Shown here: positions 17,487 to 27,397 of the stretch, piece by piece
Numbering within the stretch: the stretch's first letter is position 1
How the letters are laid out: each line of letters opens with the position of its first letter
Notes under the pieces: model-generated
Told to the model about the DNA's origin: nothing
The model's input: only the letters and a program-made list of their open reading frames with translations
Databases searched by the model: none
Assembly (NCBI GenBank): GCA_963825595.1
Contig: CAWGUE010000030.1
Span: 62,001 to 126,000 of the forward strand
Length of the DNA stretch: 64,000 nucleotides
Direction of reading: 5' to 3'
From: JARFQH01 sp963825595
Lineage (GTDB): Bacteria > Desulfobacterota > Desulfobacteria > Desulfobacterales > SG8-13
Position numbers and translations under genes: made by a program

Positions 17487-17825
17487 TTACAACGATTCTC
17501 CGTAGCCGAGATGGGTTGGCATCGTTTGATCAGGCTGGCATGTTTTGTCATACGTGATGCACAGCTTTCTGGCAAGCAAACTCTGTCAATATGTTCAATG
17601 GGCAGGGCACGATGTTCACTAAGTGGTTATAAAATAACGACTGCCGTGTCAAGGCTTGTCATGAGCTAAGGAGTACATACTATCACCGTGTCTTTTATGA
17701 AAATTCGGAATTTATTACTAAAAAACAGTATATAATCAAACCCGATAGAATTTTTATAAAATGACGCTCTGATCCTATTCGAATTTGAATTGCTCGACTG
17801 AGGTCATATGCAATTGGAGGATATT
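17487..17825. other. Divergent intergenic region between actB and a small plus-strand gene
   Basis: About 340 bases separate the start of the respiratory operon from the small gene at 17826. It is AT-rich in its right part and contains TATAAT at about 17730-17736, in the right orientation for the plus-strand gene but without a clear -35 box, plus the minus-strand promoter candidate noted separately. No gene was seen. Confidence 0.55.
17626..17652 (-). promoter_or_regulatory. Possible sigma-70 promoter for the act-cco operon
   Basis: On the minus strand a perfect TTGACA is followed after 15 bases by TATAAC. This would give a leader of about 130 bases before actB. The spacer is shorter than the usual 17, so the call is tentative. 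Confidence 0.35.
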
Positions 17826-18041
17826 ATGAACGAACACGACGAATTACTGCAGACGCTCATGGATGCCATCGGTGAAGAAGGCTGCGGTGTTTCCTGCGAA
17901 GAGGCCACCATTTACAAGGACGAGGAGGGCTGGAAGATGATGCTCGAAGGCTTCATGGCGCCCTGGAATCTCGGCCCCACGATTTCAGATGCCAAAGCCA
18001 GTATCAAGGAATATGCCGCCATGGGGTTCGGGTTGAGTTGA
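17826..18041 (+). CDS. Small acidic hypothetical protein
   Basis: The 71-residue product is acidic, starts MNEHDELLQTLMDAIGEEG and has two cysteines at about 20 and 24 (GCGVSCEE). No family was recognised and there is no membrane segment. The start is chosen because TTGGAGG lies 5 bases before this ATG. It is divergent from actB and convergent with the M1 aminopeptidase. The good ribosome-binding site and clean small reading frame support a real gene; function is unknown. Confidence 0.65.
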   Translation: MNEHDELLQTLMDAIGEEGCGVSCEEATIYKDEEGWKMMLEGFMAPWNLGPTISDAKASIKEYAAMGFGLS

Positions 18042-18172
18042 TCGGCATCGGCAACCATGAGGGCCAGGAAACGATTGACTCCAGAGAGTCGGCGTGCATT
18101 TTCTAATTCACTCATCTCCGCCACGCAAGCGGCATATTCTCTGCACACCGCGGTTAAAAAAAGAGAGCAATA

Positions 18173-20669
18173 TTAAACCCGGGAGACCGCCAGCTGCCGC
18201 ATCCGGACATTGATGGCGAGTTGCTCCAATGCCAAACTGACCACGTCTGCGGTGTGAGGATGTTTGGAGACATATTCTTTAAAGAACCCCTGGACAGCCT
18301 CCATACGGTCGATGCCCGCCGATGGAATCACGGCAGCGATCACCCTTTCATAGAGCAACGGGTGAAAGGCCTCGAGATCCTGAAGGTGCGTCGTGTACCA
18401 GGCCCAGAGATAATCGGTCATGTGCGGGTTGGCGGCGGCCGTCACGATCGGGATGAATTTGTTCCGTTGCGGGACGTCATCCAGGGTGAACTGAAGAGCC
18501 TGGTCCATCAGCGGTTCCTTTTTGAACCACCCCATTGCACTGAGAATATTGAGCCGATCATGTTCGCTGGCAGTCGAGTGAAATCGCTCGCGGAGCCAAT
18601 CAAGCGCCCTTGAGCCGCCGCTTAGTGCCCCGATCTGCAGAACGCTCTTGACAATGTCGGGGTGGATGCTGCCGCTGTCACGCAGAACGCCGAACTGCTT
18701 TTTGGCAAATTCGATGACGTCTTCAGAACCGAAAACCGCGGCCGGCAGCAAGATCTGGTCCCGCAGCAGGGACGTCGTGAACAGTTCGCCGGACCGGGGC
18801 TGGCGACCGATTCTTTTAAGGGCGCCCTGAAGCAGTTTTCGGCCGACGTCCTTGACCCTCTTTTTATTCTCACCCGACAGAACGGAATAAGATTGAAACA
18901 GGTTGGCGGCAATGCTGGAAAGGGGCAGAAAGGACTCTTCGGCTTCATAGAATTTTAAAAATTCCAGGTAATCGTCGATGCCGGCAATGGTACTTCTGAC
19001 CATTGCAAACAGATCATTCTGGAGGCCCCACCGGTCCTCCGGCCCCAGGGCTCTGTCACGGACCAGGGCGCCGAGGCTTTCGAGATCGCCGCGGCTGGCA
19101 TAGTGAACACGGTAGAATCCGCTTTGGCCGGCATTGACCTTGTAGGCGACCGTATCCGGTGCGAGGTCGACCACCGCAGTTTCTTCCGACATAAGGGTCC
19201 GCAGGATACGCTCATCGCCATCCGGTTGGATCATGCTCAGGTTGATCGGTATCTCCCACAGCTGCTCGAAGGAATTTGGCATATAAGTAAATCGCCCCTG
19301 CCGCAGATGAAGCCTCTCGCCCCGGCGCTCGACGGTGACCACCGGGTGACCCGGCTGCTCGACCCAGCTTTTCATCATCCGGGTCACCGGTATCTCCGAT
19401 GAGGTTTCAAAGGCCTCCCACAGGTGTTGGCTGGCAGCATTGCCGTAGGCATGTGTACTCAGGTAACGATTCAGGCCCTCCTGAAACAGATCCTCACCGA
19501 TATATCCCTTTATCTGGCGCAGAATGCTTCCGCCTTTACTGTAGATGATCGGGGCGGTGCTGGTGTTGATCACCACGTGTTCACCACCGGGAATTTCAAT
19601 GGCAAACGTCTCGTGCAGTCCGTCGCGCGCCAGGGCATTTTCAGTCTGATTGCTGATGAACTGTTCCCAAATACCCCATTCGGGATGATAATGGTCGACA
19701 ACCCCGTAACCGAAAAAAGTGGCAAAACTCTCGTTGAGCCACAGGTAGCGCCAATCCGAGGGTGTTACCAGGTTCCCGAACCACTGGTGGGCGATTTCGT
19801 GGGCAATCACCTCGCATATTCGTTCCTCGCCGGCCCGGGAGGTGGTGTCCGGATAGTGCAGCAAAAGGTTTTCGCGGAACGTTATGGCCCCCCAATTTTC
19901 CATGGCCCCGAAGGCAAAATCCGGAATAGCGATCAGGTCCATTTTGGGTAACGGATAGGGTATCCTGTAATAATCTTCACAATAGCGAAGCGCCAACCGG
20001 CCGAATTCCAGACCGTAGCCGGCGTATTGTGTCAGGCCGGGAGGGGTTGCAGCACGCACCCGGGGATCTGAACGACTTTGCAAAAACTCGAAATCGCCGA
20101 CACCGAAAAACAGCAGGTAGGTGGACATTCTTGGCGTCCGCTTGAATGTGACACGTTTTTTACCGCTTCCAGCAGGCTCTTCGATTTTACTGTCAGTGTT
20201 GGATATCGCTGAAAGTTCGTCATCGACAATCAAAACAATGTCGAAAGTTGCTTTTTTTTGAGGATGATCCAGGCACGGAAATGCTCGCCGAGCGTCGCTC
20301 TCCTCAAACTGGGTCACCGCCAGGCAATGCGATTGTCCGTCTTTGAGGTAACGGCTGCGATAAAACCCGGCCATCCGATCATTGATCAATCCTTCGAAAT
20401 CGATTGAAATTTTCAGGTTCCCAGCACACTTCCGCGGCAGTCGGATGCGCAGCTCCTCTTTGGACGGGTCCACCACAAATGGGCAGATCACGTCGGTACC
20501 ATCAATAGTGACACTGCAACGCCATGTGGCCAACTCGAGCACGTTCAGTGTCACCTCTTCCCGGGGATTGAGAAAATCTGCCGGTAATAGCAACCGAGCC
20601 GGAAAATCGGAAGGTTTCCAGATCCGGTGTAAGAGTGATTTTGTAATGGTTCGGAATGAAATCGTTCAT
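18173..20669 (-). CDS. M1 family zinc aminopeptidase, interrupted by a +1 frameshift near its start
   Basis: The main frame (to 20593) carries the M1 hallmarks: the exopeptidase motif GAMENWG, the zinc site HEIAHQWFGN and the downstream WLNESFATF, which together give HEXXH-18-E. A long helical C-terminal (ERAP1-like) domain follows. The real start is probably the ATG at 20669, with GGAGG 5 bases upstream; it encodes MNDFIPNHYKITLTPDLE and FRFSGSVAI, the expected M1 N-terminus. The two frames must be joined by a +1 shift at about 20575-20592, leading into DFLNPREEVTLNVLELATW. No signal peptide is seen, so the enzyme is probably cytoplasmic and trims peptides from the N-terminus. A base insertion in the assembly or a true mutation could explain the break. 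Confidence 0.88.
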
Positions 20670-21058
20670 CAAATCCTCCGATATGATTGTAGGGCGCCCA
20701 AAGTTTTGGGTTGAAAGTTTGCGGAAGGACCGTCGTTCTGATGAAAAAATAAACTAATTTGAGCGATTTTTGGGGAAGCGATGTGCTGAGATCTAGTTCA
20801 CAAAGGGCCTGCGCCAACCGCAGGCATACCCATGGCTATGTCCAGGATTGGCGCAGGCCCTTTATGGGCAATAGATGGGTGCAGCACGAGTCAAAAATCG
20901 CACAATTTAGGTATAAACAACAAGAGCGGCCGCCGATGCGGTCGTTCTGGGATTGTCAGAGGTCTAACACAGGATTGTTAAACGGACAAGACGATAGGCG
21001 AGAAAGGGGGCCAATGCGAGCCTGCGAGCGGAACTCAATGGCCGGAGCGTCTACGGTT
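20670..21058. other. Intergenic region between receiver gene and aminopeptidase
   Basis: About 390 bases without a supportable gene. It holds the aminopeptidase upstream region (AT-rich near 20740-20760) and the long hairpin at 20802-20863. The rest (20870-21058) shows no family resemblance in any frame. Confidence 0.55.
20802..20863. other. Large hairpin with perfect 16-base arms
   Basis: AAAGGGCCTGCGCCAA at 20802-20817 is exactly complementary to 20848-20863. The 30-base loop contains a nearly palindromic centre around CCATGG, so the whole 62 bases can form one extended cruciform. It lies between the divergent side of the aminopeptidase gene and the end of the receiver gene. There is no T-run. 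Its role is unknown; a transcription end, RNA element or remnant of a mobile element are options. Confidence 0.75.
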
Positions 21059-21532
21059 CTATTGGTACCTCGCTGCCGGCCAGCTTAACTCGAGCGGCAA
21101 CTGGGCTTGTCTCCGCAAACCGATCACTTGCTGACCGCCGGCTTTGCGCCTCTCCGCATGCATGACCAGAGTGGCCAAGAGAGCATCGAGGGTGAAGGGT
21201 TTGGGGAGATAGTCGCTGATGCCGATAGAATAAGCGGTCGCAACGGCATCGTGATTTCCGCCTGCGGAGATCAAAACTTTTATGTTATGTGGATTCTTGC
21301 TGATGACCTGTCGGAAAAAATCGAGTCCGTTCATCCCGGGCAGTTTGTAGTCGCTGATAATAATATCAAACGCCTCTTGCTCGAGCGCCCTCAATCCATC
21401 CTCGGCGGTGTTGACAACCCGCAGCGGGTAGCCTTTCTGGCTGAAGGCCATTTCCATGGAATCCCGAATAAACGGATCATCATCGATAAGCAATGTCTTT
21501 AAGGATTTCAGCTTGTGATATGAGTTTATCAT
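21059..21532 (-). CDS. Stand-alone response regulator receiver protein
   Basis: The 157-residue protein is a single CheY-like receiver with the acidic cluster DDD at about 17-19, phospho-acceptor Asp61 in ISDYKLPGMNG and the conserved Lys in PKPF near residue 111. There is no output domain; a basic tail follows the receiver. It probably relays phosphate or binds a partner. The start has AGGGGA 6-7 bases upstream. It lies downstream of the NtrC regulator and histidine kinase genes, and a sigma-54-type promoter sequence precedes it, so it may be a target of that NtrC protein (inference). Confidence 0.88.
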   Translation of the reverse strand: MINSYHKLKSLKTLLIDDDPFIRDSMEMAFSQKGYPLRVVNTAEDGLRALEQEAFDIIISDYKLPGMNGLDFFRQVISKNPHNIKVLISAGGNHDAVATAYSIGISDYLPKPFTLDALLATLVMHAERRKAGGQQVIGLRRQAQLPLELSWPAARYQ

Positions 21533-21571
21533 TCTGTTTCCCCTGTGGCTAATGGTGTTTCCCCCCCTTAT

Positions 21572-21587
21572 AACAATTATCGTGCCA
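21572..21587 (-). promoter_or_regulatory. Possible sigma-54 promoter of the receiver gene
   Basis: The minus strand reads TGGCACGATAATTGTT, matching the -24 TGGCAC and, five bases on, a -12 element TTGT (consensus TTGC). Transcription would start about 28 bases before the ATG. One -12 position is off consensus. Confidence 0.5.
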
Positions 21588-21674
21588 CAAAAGGATTTTG
21601 TTAATTAAAACAATAATTATAGATTGTTATGAATTTATTGCAGCGGGAGGTAACGCTGGGAACATCGGCGATAG

Positions 21675-21690
21675 TGGGGTAAATACCCCA
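21675..21690. promoter_or_regulatory. Short palindrome between the NtrC and receiver genes
   Basis: TGGGGTAAATACCCCA has 7-base arms and a 2-base centre. It could be a weak terminator after the NtrC gene or a binding site upstream of the sigma-54 promoter. Nothing in the sequence decides between these. Confidence 0.35.
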
Positions 21691-21804
21691 TCAACGGTGC
21701 GGGAATTGACCCAATGAGGGGGTAGAGTTCAGGAGGCTGTCAAATGACCGCCGAGATCTGACCGCGGGGGCGCAGACCTGACAGACGAATCGTTCGACTC
21801 TGCA

Positions 21805-23193
21805 TTATTCGAGCAACTTTTTTCGACGATACCGAAAAGTGTCGCGGCTGACACCCAAAAGTTTGGCCGCCCGGCTTTCGTTGTCGTCCGTGACCTGCAG
21901 AGAAGCTTCGTAGTAATATTTTTCGATACCGGCAATGAGTTCGGGCAAATCGATACCTTCCAGGGTGAGGGTTGGCAGCCCTTTGCCCATTCCCGCGGCA
22001 GAAAGCGCCGGGTCCTGCCCCACCGTTTCCATCCCGAGGCTGGCGAGTTGCAGTTCCGGGCCGCTACCGAGAAGTACCGCCCGTTCGATGATGTTTTTTA
22101 ATTCTCTAACGTTGCCAGTCCAGTTGTGCGCTTTCAGGGCCGCTTCTGCTTCAGTACCGAGACCGGTGAATGTCTTAGCGAATTTCTCGGCAAATTCAAC
22201 CAGGTAGTGCTTGGCAATGGGCAGGATATCCTCACGCCGCTGATTGAGGGAAGGAATTTCGATTTTTATGACTGCCAGACGATGATAGAGGTCCTGGCGA
22301 AATTTTCCCGCCGCAATCATATCCTCCAACATCTTGTTCGTGGCGGCTACAATTCGGGTTTGGGCCATGCGCTTCTTGGTGCCACCGACCCGGTAGTATT
22401 CGCCCTCTTCGAGGAAGCGCAATAGCTTGGCCTGGGCCTCGAGGCTCAAGTCGCCCACTTCGTCCAGAAAAAGCGTGCCTTCGGCCGCCTTTTCCACCAG
22501 GCCCTCTTTGCCCGCTTTGTCGGCACCGCTGAAAGCACCCTTTTCATACCCGAAGAGTTCGCTCTCGATCAGGTCTTTTGGAATGGCGGCACAGTTGACA
22601 CTGATCATCGGACCCTCAAAATTGGGGCTTCGGTAATGAATGGCCTTGGCGATAAGCTCCTTGCCAGTTCCAGTATCTCCCACAATCAGGATCGATGTGT
22701 CCGGACTCGAGGCAACTTTTATCACTACCTCCATGACATCTTGAATGGCATCGCTTTCGCCGATGAACCCGGGCAGGTTTTCCTTGAGGTACTTTTCATG
22801 GAGAAGCTGAATCTCTTTGCGTAATTTGATCGTCTCGAGTGCATTGCGCACTGTCACCATCAGGGCGTTCATTTGAAGCGGCTTGACCACGTAATCGTAG
22901 GCCCCCTGCTTCATTGCGGAAACCACCGTTTCGACATCCTCATAAGCGGTAATCATGATCACGATGATCTGAGGGTAGAGCTCTTTGATTTTTTTTAGTG
23001 CATCGATCCCGCTCATACCGGGAAGACCGATGTCCAGGAGGATCAGGTCAGGGGGGGGTGAATTCAATACCGTTTCAATGGTGTCCTCGGCATTGGAGAA
23101 GCCTTCGATTTTATAGTGCTTGCGCAGCGCCAGAACAACGCCTTCCCGGGCCACCTTCTCGTCATCCACAACGTACACTTTGAACGGTGTCAT
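21805..23193 (-). CDS. NtrC family sigma-54-dependent response regulator
   Basis: The 462-residue protein has a receiver (Asp54 in LLDIGLPG), a sigma-54 AAA+ domain with Walker A GDTGTGKE near residue 170, and a C-terminal Fis-type helix-turn-helix ending in RAAKLLGVSRDTFRYRRKK. The sigma-54 contact loop reads GAFSGA, a known tolerated variant of GAFTGA. It activates transcription from -24/-12 promoters when phosphorylated. It overlaps the histidine kinase gene by 4 bases, which is its probable cognate sensor. The regulated genes are unknown apart from the possible promoter before the downstream receiver gene. Confidence 0.95.
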   Translation of the reverse strand: MTPFKVYVVDDEKVAREGVVLALRKHYKIEGFSNAEDTIETVLNSPPPDLILLDIGLPGMSGIDALKKIKELYPQIIVIMITAYEDVETVVSAMKQGAYDYVVKPLQMNALMVTVRNALETIKLRKEIQLLHEKYLKENLPGFIGESDAIQDVMEVVIKVASSPDTSILIVGDTGTGKELIAKAIHYRSPNFEGPMISVNCAAIPKDLIESELFGYEKGAFSGADKAGKEGLVEKAAEGTLFLDEVGDLSLEAQAKLLRFLEEGEYYRVGGTKKRMAQTRIVAATNKMLEDMIAAGKFRQDLYHRLAVIKIEIPSLNQRREDILPIAKHYLVEFAEKFAKTFTGLGTEAEAALKAHNWTGNVRELKNIIERAVLLGSGPELQLASLGMETVGQDPALSAAGMGKGLPTLTLEGIDLPELIAGIEKYYYEASLQVTDDNESRAAKLLGVSRDTFRYRRKKLLE

Positions 23194-24713
23194 TGATTTT
23201 GTGTCCTTTTGTCTATGGGTAGCTCAATGGTGAACCTGGCCCCGCCTCTTTCATTGCCCTCTACCGTAATCGCACCCCTGTGATCGTTGAGGATGCGCAG
23301 CGATATGGCAAGCCCGATTCCTGAGCCGTCGCTTTCAGTTGTAAAAAACGGATCGAAGATCTTCTCCCGGAGGCTGATGGGAATCCCCGTCCCCGTGTCG
23401 GAAATGCTGAGATAGATGTTCTGGTCCTTGGAGTAGGAGCGCAGTTCGAGACGCTTTTCGTTGTTTTTCTTTTCCATGGCTTTGACGGCATTGTCGATGA
23501 GATTCAGCACCACCTGTTCGATCAGGTGCGCATCCCCGTAACATCTCGGCAGATTCGGCGCCAGATCGATATCGACCTGGATCCCTTTCTTCCGCAGGCT
23601 GGCAGCCGACAGATTTAATGCCTCCTGCATAGGGAGGTTCATGTTGATCAGCGACATGGAGGGGGCACCGGGCCGGGAGAAATCGAGGACCCTCTTGATG
23701 ACCGATTCGATCTTGTTGGAGGCGCCCTGCACCTGCTTGACAATCTGGCGCATCATCCCGATATCTTCGGTATCAAGTTCATCGGCATCCAGCAGGTCTT
23801 CGAGAGTAAACAGGTATGAATTGATGCCGGTCAGCGGGTTCCGGATTTCGTGGGCAATGCCGGCAGCCACCCGGCCCAGAGAAATCATTTTGCTTTTTAC
23901 CCTGAGGAAATGCTCCAATTCCTGAGGACGGGTGATATCCATTAGATTCATCAGAATGGCGTCGTCCCCCCGATATTTGAAAAGATTCGCCCGGCAATGG
24001 AGCCAACGAAAATCACTGGACGCTTTGTCACTTTCCGATGGATAGATACGAAAATCGGCCTCCACCGTTTTTTCTTCGCCCTCGATGAGCCTGCGGTAAC
24101 AGGCGGTAACCTTCTCGACATCATCGGCGTGGACAAAGTTGATGAGTGTTTCCGGAGAAACGCTAGCGAATGACCGGTAAATTTTTTCCTGCTCGGGATT
24201 CTGATAAATGATTTGGTTCTTCTGAATGATGCAAATGCCGATCAACGAGTTTTCAACCAAGGCGCGGAAGCGCTCCTCACTCTCCCGCAGCGCCGCTTCC
24301 GAGTGCCGGCGCGCCTTGTCCAACTCACGGTGATCAAGGGCGTTTTTGACCGTTTTGGTCAGGTCCTCGATCCGTATCGGTTTGCGCAAATACCCGTAGG
24401 CACCACTTTTGAGGGCCTCGACAGCCGTTTCAATAGTTGCGTCGCCGGTAATCATTATGACGAGCGTTTCCGCGGAGTACTTTCTGATCTCTGCCAGGAT
24501 CTGAAAACCGTCCATGTCCGGCAGATTGATGTCCAGAAAAACGAGGTCATAACCTTTACTGCGAATATCGGCCAGAGCTTTGGCTCCCTCGCTGCAGGTG
24601 GCAACGCGGTGTCCTTGAAAGCTGAGCAATCCTTTCAAAGTGTCGCAAACAACGGGCTCGTCATCTACGATCAATATGTCGGCAATGTCGGGCATGTTAA
24701 CCTGCCTGTTCAT
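23190..24713 (-). CDS. Receiver-PAS-histidine kinase (hybrid sensor)
   Basis: Starting at MNRQVNMPDIADILIVDDE, the protein of about 507 residues has an N-terminal receiver (FLDINLPDMDG with the acceptor Asp), a PAS domain (FRALVENSLIGICII), a HisKA domain with the phosphorylated His in AAGIAHEIRNPLTG, and a HATPase domain with the N box and GSGIGLAI. There is no membrane segment, so it senses a cytoplasmic signal. The frame is open 43 codons further upstream, but that part has no family look; GGAG lies 11 bases before the chosen ATG, and a second ATG six codons on is also possible. It overlaps the NtrC gene, its likely partner. Confidence 0.9.
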   Translation of the reverse strand: MNRQVNMPDIADILIVDDEPVVCDTLKGLLSFQGHRVATCSEGAKALADIRSKGYDLVFLDINLPDMDGFQILAEIRKYSAETLVIMITGDATIETAVEALKSGAYGYLRKPIRIEDLTKTVKNALDHRELDKARRHSEAALRESEERFRALVENSLIGICIIQKNQIIYQNPEQEKIYRSFASVSPETLINFVHADDVEKVTACYRRLIEGEEKTVEADFRIYPSESDKASSDFRWLHCRANLFKYRGDDAILMNLMDITRPQELEHFLRVKSKMISLGRVAAGIAHEIRNPLTGINSYLFTLEDLLDADELDTEDIGMMRQIVKQVQGASNKIESVIKRVLDFSRPGAPSMSLINMNLPMQEALNLSAASLRKKGIQVDIDLAPNLPRCYGDAHLIEQVVLNLIDNAVKAMEKKNNEKRLELRSYSKDQNIYLSISDTGTGIPISLREKIFDPFFTTESDGSGIGLAISLRILNDHRGAITVEGNERGGARFTIELPIDKRTQNQ

Positions 24714-25299
24714 GGATTCGAGAACTCCGAAAATTTTAGGAAACACGGCACCCTGCCATGCTAAGGTGTTGACATTCCTTCCAGATTGTTGGGTGTTAGC
24801 GTCTCCGATATCCTCACTGTGGTCGACTCCGGGGCGCTGCAAACGAAACGATCACACTTATTCTAATAAATATTTCTATGTTAATCAAGATCTTATAGGA
24901 CTCATGCCTCGATATAGACAAAGCACGCACGCACTTTAATGATCCGGTCCGTTTGCCGTGTCCCATCGACTTCGCTCTGTAGCCCGCAAATTTCATGTTT
25001 TTTACCCATCAAAAAAGCGCACGACATAAGCAGGAGATGAGGCGTTTTACTGGAAATCTAACGCGGACACCTCACGCGTTGGGGGGTATAGCGAAAAGTA
25101 TAATTTAAACGGCAGGCACATAGCCAGTAAGTTCTTGCATTTATTGTTTATACGTTATATGCTGCTCTGTAGATTTGCCGCACGGCTGAGCTGTCGCTGA
25201 ATCGATACGGTCACATTTGACGCGGCGACGGCCCCACGCAGCAAAGTCATTATGTAGCCGCTGTATTTGCACTGCAACTGCCTATGAACGTGTGAATCC
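24714..25299. other. Divergent intergenic region between two sensor kinase genes
   Basis: About 590 bases hold the promoters for the leftward kinase and the rightward hybrid kinase. A perfect -10 box, TATAAT (25099-25104), faces the plus-strand gene but lacks a good -35. A small inverted repeat (AACGCG/CGCGTT, 25060-25080) lies just upstream of it. No gene was recognised. Confidence 0.5.
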
Positions 25300-27297
25300 A
25301 TGAAAATCCTGATTGCTGGTAGTGAGCAATCCACCAACGACCTGGATGTTCTTTTGGAAACGAACGGCCACCAGACGACCAGAACCGCTAACGGTCTGAC
25401 CGCCCTGGACCGGCTGCGCATCGAGCCTTACGATGCCATCATCGCCCACAGCCGAATGCAGGTTATGGACGGCATTGAACTATGCGCCATCATAAGGTCG
25501 GATCACCGGTTAAAAACTCTTCCGATCGTACTTATTGAATCTGAAGACGCTTTATCCGCTGAACGGGCTATCGCGCAACACCTCGGTGCCCGCTGTGTCC
25601 ATTCTAATCCGGGTGACACTGACGCGGCACGCATCGTACTGCAGGAGCTTTCCGGCGGCTTTGGCGGACACACGCCTGACGGTGTAACAGGACCGCAATC
25701 GGAAATGCTGAACACCTGGATGCTGGAACGGATGGAGGAAAAATCACGGCAGCTCCGACGGACGAAGAAGCAAATCCGGCTCCTCCAAACAGCGATTGAA
25801 CAGGCCTCTGAAATGGTTGCGATTACGGACAGCAGCGGAACAATCGCATACGTGAATCCGGCTTTCGAAAAGATCACCGGCTTCACCCGCGACGAGCTGA
25901 TCGGAAGCAACCCGCGGATACTGAAAAGCGGTCGGCAGGATCAACTGTTTTACCAGGAGCTCTGGCGCACCATCACCCGCGGTGAGCCCTGGCACGGTTT
26001 CTTCGTCAATCGCCGCAAGGACGGCACCCTTTACAGAGAAGAAGCTGTTATCGTACCTGTAGAAAACGGTGATGGCGTCATTCACGATTTCGTTACCGTC
26101 AAGCGCGACATGACACAAGAAAGTCGGCTGCAGCGGCAACTGATCCAATCTCAAAAAATGGAGGCGATCGGCACTCTGGCCGGCGGCATTGCCCACGACT
26201 TCAATAACATTCTCTCGGCCATCCTGGGCTTTGCGGAGCTGGCCCTTTTCGACCTCCCGGAAGGCGGCCGCAACCACGAAGACGTGTCCGAGGTGATCAA
26301 GGCCGGCAACCGGGCCAAAGACCTCGTCAGACAGATTCTGACATTCAGCCGTAAGACGGAACAGGAATTCAAGCCAATCGACATTGTTCCCCTGTTAACG
26401 GAAGCCCTTAAATTCCTGAGAGCCACCCTGCCGTCAACCATTGAAATCCGCAAGCAGGTCGCCACCGAGTCCGCTGAAGTCCTGGCCAACCCGACCATGA
26501 TCCAGCAGGTCCTGATGAACCTGTGCACGAATGCCGCCCACGCAATGAAAGAAACCGGCGGCATCCTAACGGTCAACCTTCTGAAAACCGAGGTGGATGT
26601 CGGCAGTATCGGCAAGCACCCGGAATTGCCGCCCGGACCGTATGTGCAGCTGACAATCGGTGACACGGGCCCCGGAATAGAACCCGGTATTATGGGCCGC
26701 ATTTTCGACCCTTATTTTACCACCAAGGAAAAGGGTGAAGGGACCGGTTTGGGACTGTCCATGGTACACGGAATTACCCAATCATTGAAGGGGATTGTGG
26801 CGGTCGAAAGCGACCCCGGTAAAGGAACCGTATTCAACGTTTATCTGCCCCGCGTCATTGGAGTACCAGAATCAGCCGCTAATCAGCCGCAGACCCTGCC
26901 CACCGGAAACGAGCGGATCCTGCTGGCGGATGATGAAGACGCGCTGGCCACGATGGGGCGGTTGATGCTCGGCCGGCTTGGTTACCGGGTCACCGTGAAA
27001 ACCGATAGTAACGAGGCTCTGGATGTTTTCCGTGCCCATCCGGACCAGTTCGATTTGATCATTACCGACAAAACGATGCCTCGACTGACCGGCTTCGATC
27101 TGGCCAGAGAGGCCAAAAAGATTCGGCCCGATGTGCCGATCATCATTTGCACCGGATACAGCGATGACATCGAAGCCGACAAAGCCGTCCGGCTGGGCGT
27201 CAGCCGCCTCATCGTTAAGCCGCTGAGTATGGATGAGCTGGCCAGAGCTGTACGGTCGACCCTGGACAGCGCCGCGAAAAGACCCCGGCGGCGATGA
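25300..27297 (+). CDS. Hybrid histidine kinase with pseudo-receiver, PAS, kinase and receiver domains
   Basis: The 665-residue cytoplasmic protein has four parts. Residues 1-120 resemble a receiver, but the acidic pair, the acceptor Asp (IIAHSRMQ, His at 50) and the Lys are lost, so it is a pseudo-receiver. A PAS domain (about 165-275, MVAITDSSGTIAYVNPAF) follows. The HisKA domain contains GGIAHDFNNILSAILG and the HATPase contains GEGTGLGLSMVHG. The C-terminal receiver is intact (LLADDED, IITDKTMP, VKPL). This type takes part in multistep phosphorelays. No paired regulator lies next to it. The following gene is unrelated, about 100 bases downstream. Confidence 0.93.
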   Translation: MKILIAGSEQSTNDLDVLLETNGHQTTRTANGLTALDRLRIEPYDAIIAHSRMQVMDGIELCAIIRSDHRLKTLPIVLIESEDALSAERAIAQHLGARCVHSNPGDTDAARIVLQELSGGFGGHTPDGVTGPQSEMLNTWMLERMEEKSRQLRRTKKQIRLLQTAIEQASEMVAITDSSGTIAYVNPAFEKITGFTRDELIGSNPRILKSGRQDQLFYQELWRTITRGEPWHGFFVNRRKDGTLYREEAVIVPVENGDGVIHDFVTVKRDMTQESRLQRQLIQSQKMEAIGTLAGGIAHDFNNILSAILGFAELALFDLPEGGRNHEDVSEVIKAGNRAKDLVRQILTFSRKTEQEFKPIDIVPLLTEALKFLRATLPSTIEIRKQVATESAEVLANPTMIQQVLMNLCTNAAHAMKETGGILTVNLLKTEVDVGSIGKHPELPPGPYVQLTIGDTGPGIEPGIMGRIFDPYFTTKEKGEGTGLGLSMVHGITQSLKGIVAVESDPGKGTVFNVYLPRVIGVPESAANQPQTLPTGNERILLADDEDALATMGRLMLGRLGYRVTVKTDSNEALDVFRAHPDQFDLIITDKTMPRLTGFDLAREAKKIRPDVPIIICTGYSDDIEADKAVRLGVSRLIVKPLSMDELARAVRSTLDSAAKRPRRR

Positions 27298-27397
27298 TAT
27301 CGCGTTTATTTATTTCCAGAGCGGAAAGGGTCGGCCGCAACGACATCCGTCCCTACCCGATGCATTCTGTCATGGGCCCCACAAAGGTGACAATACG

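Noticed and set aside
20802..20863. Integron attC site
   Set aside because: The hairpin has strong arms but the conserved attC end motifs are not present and no integrase is in the window.
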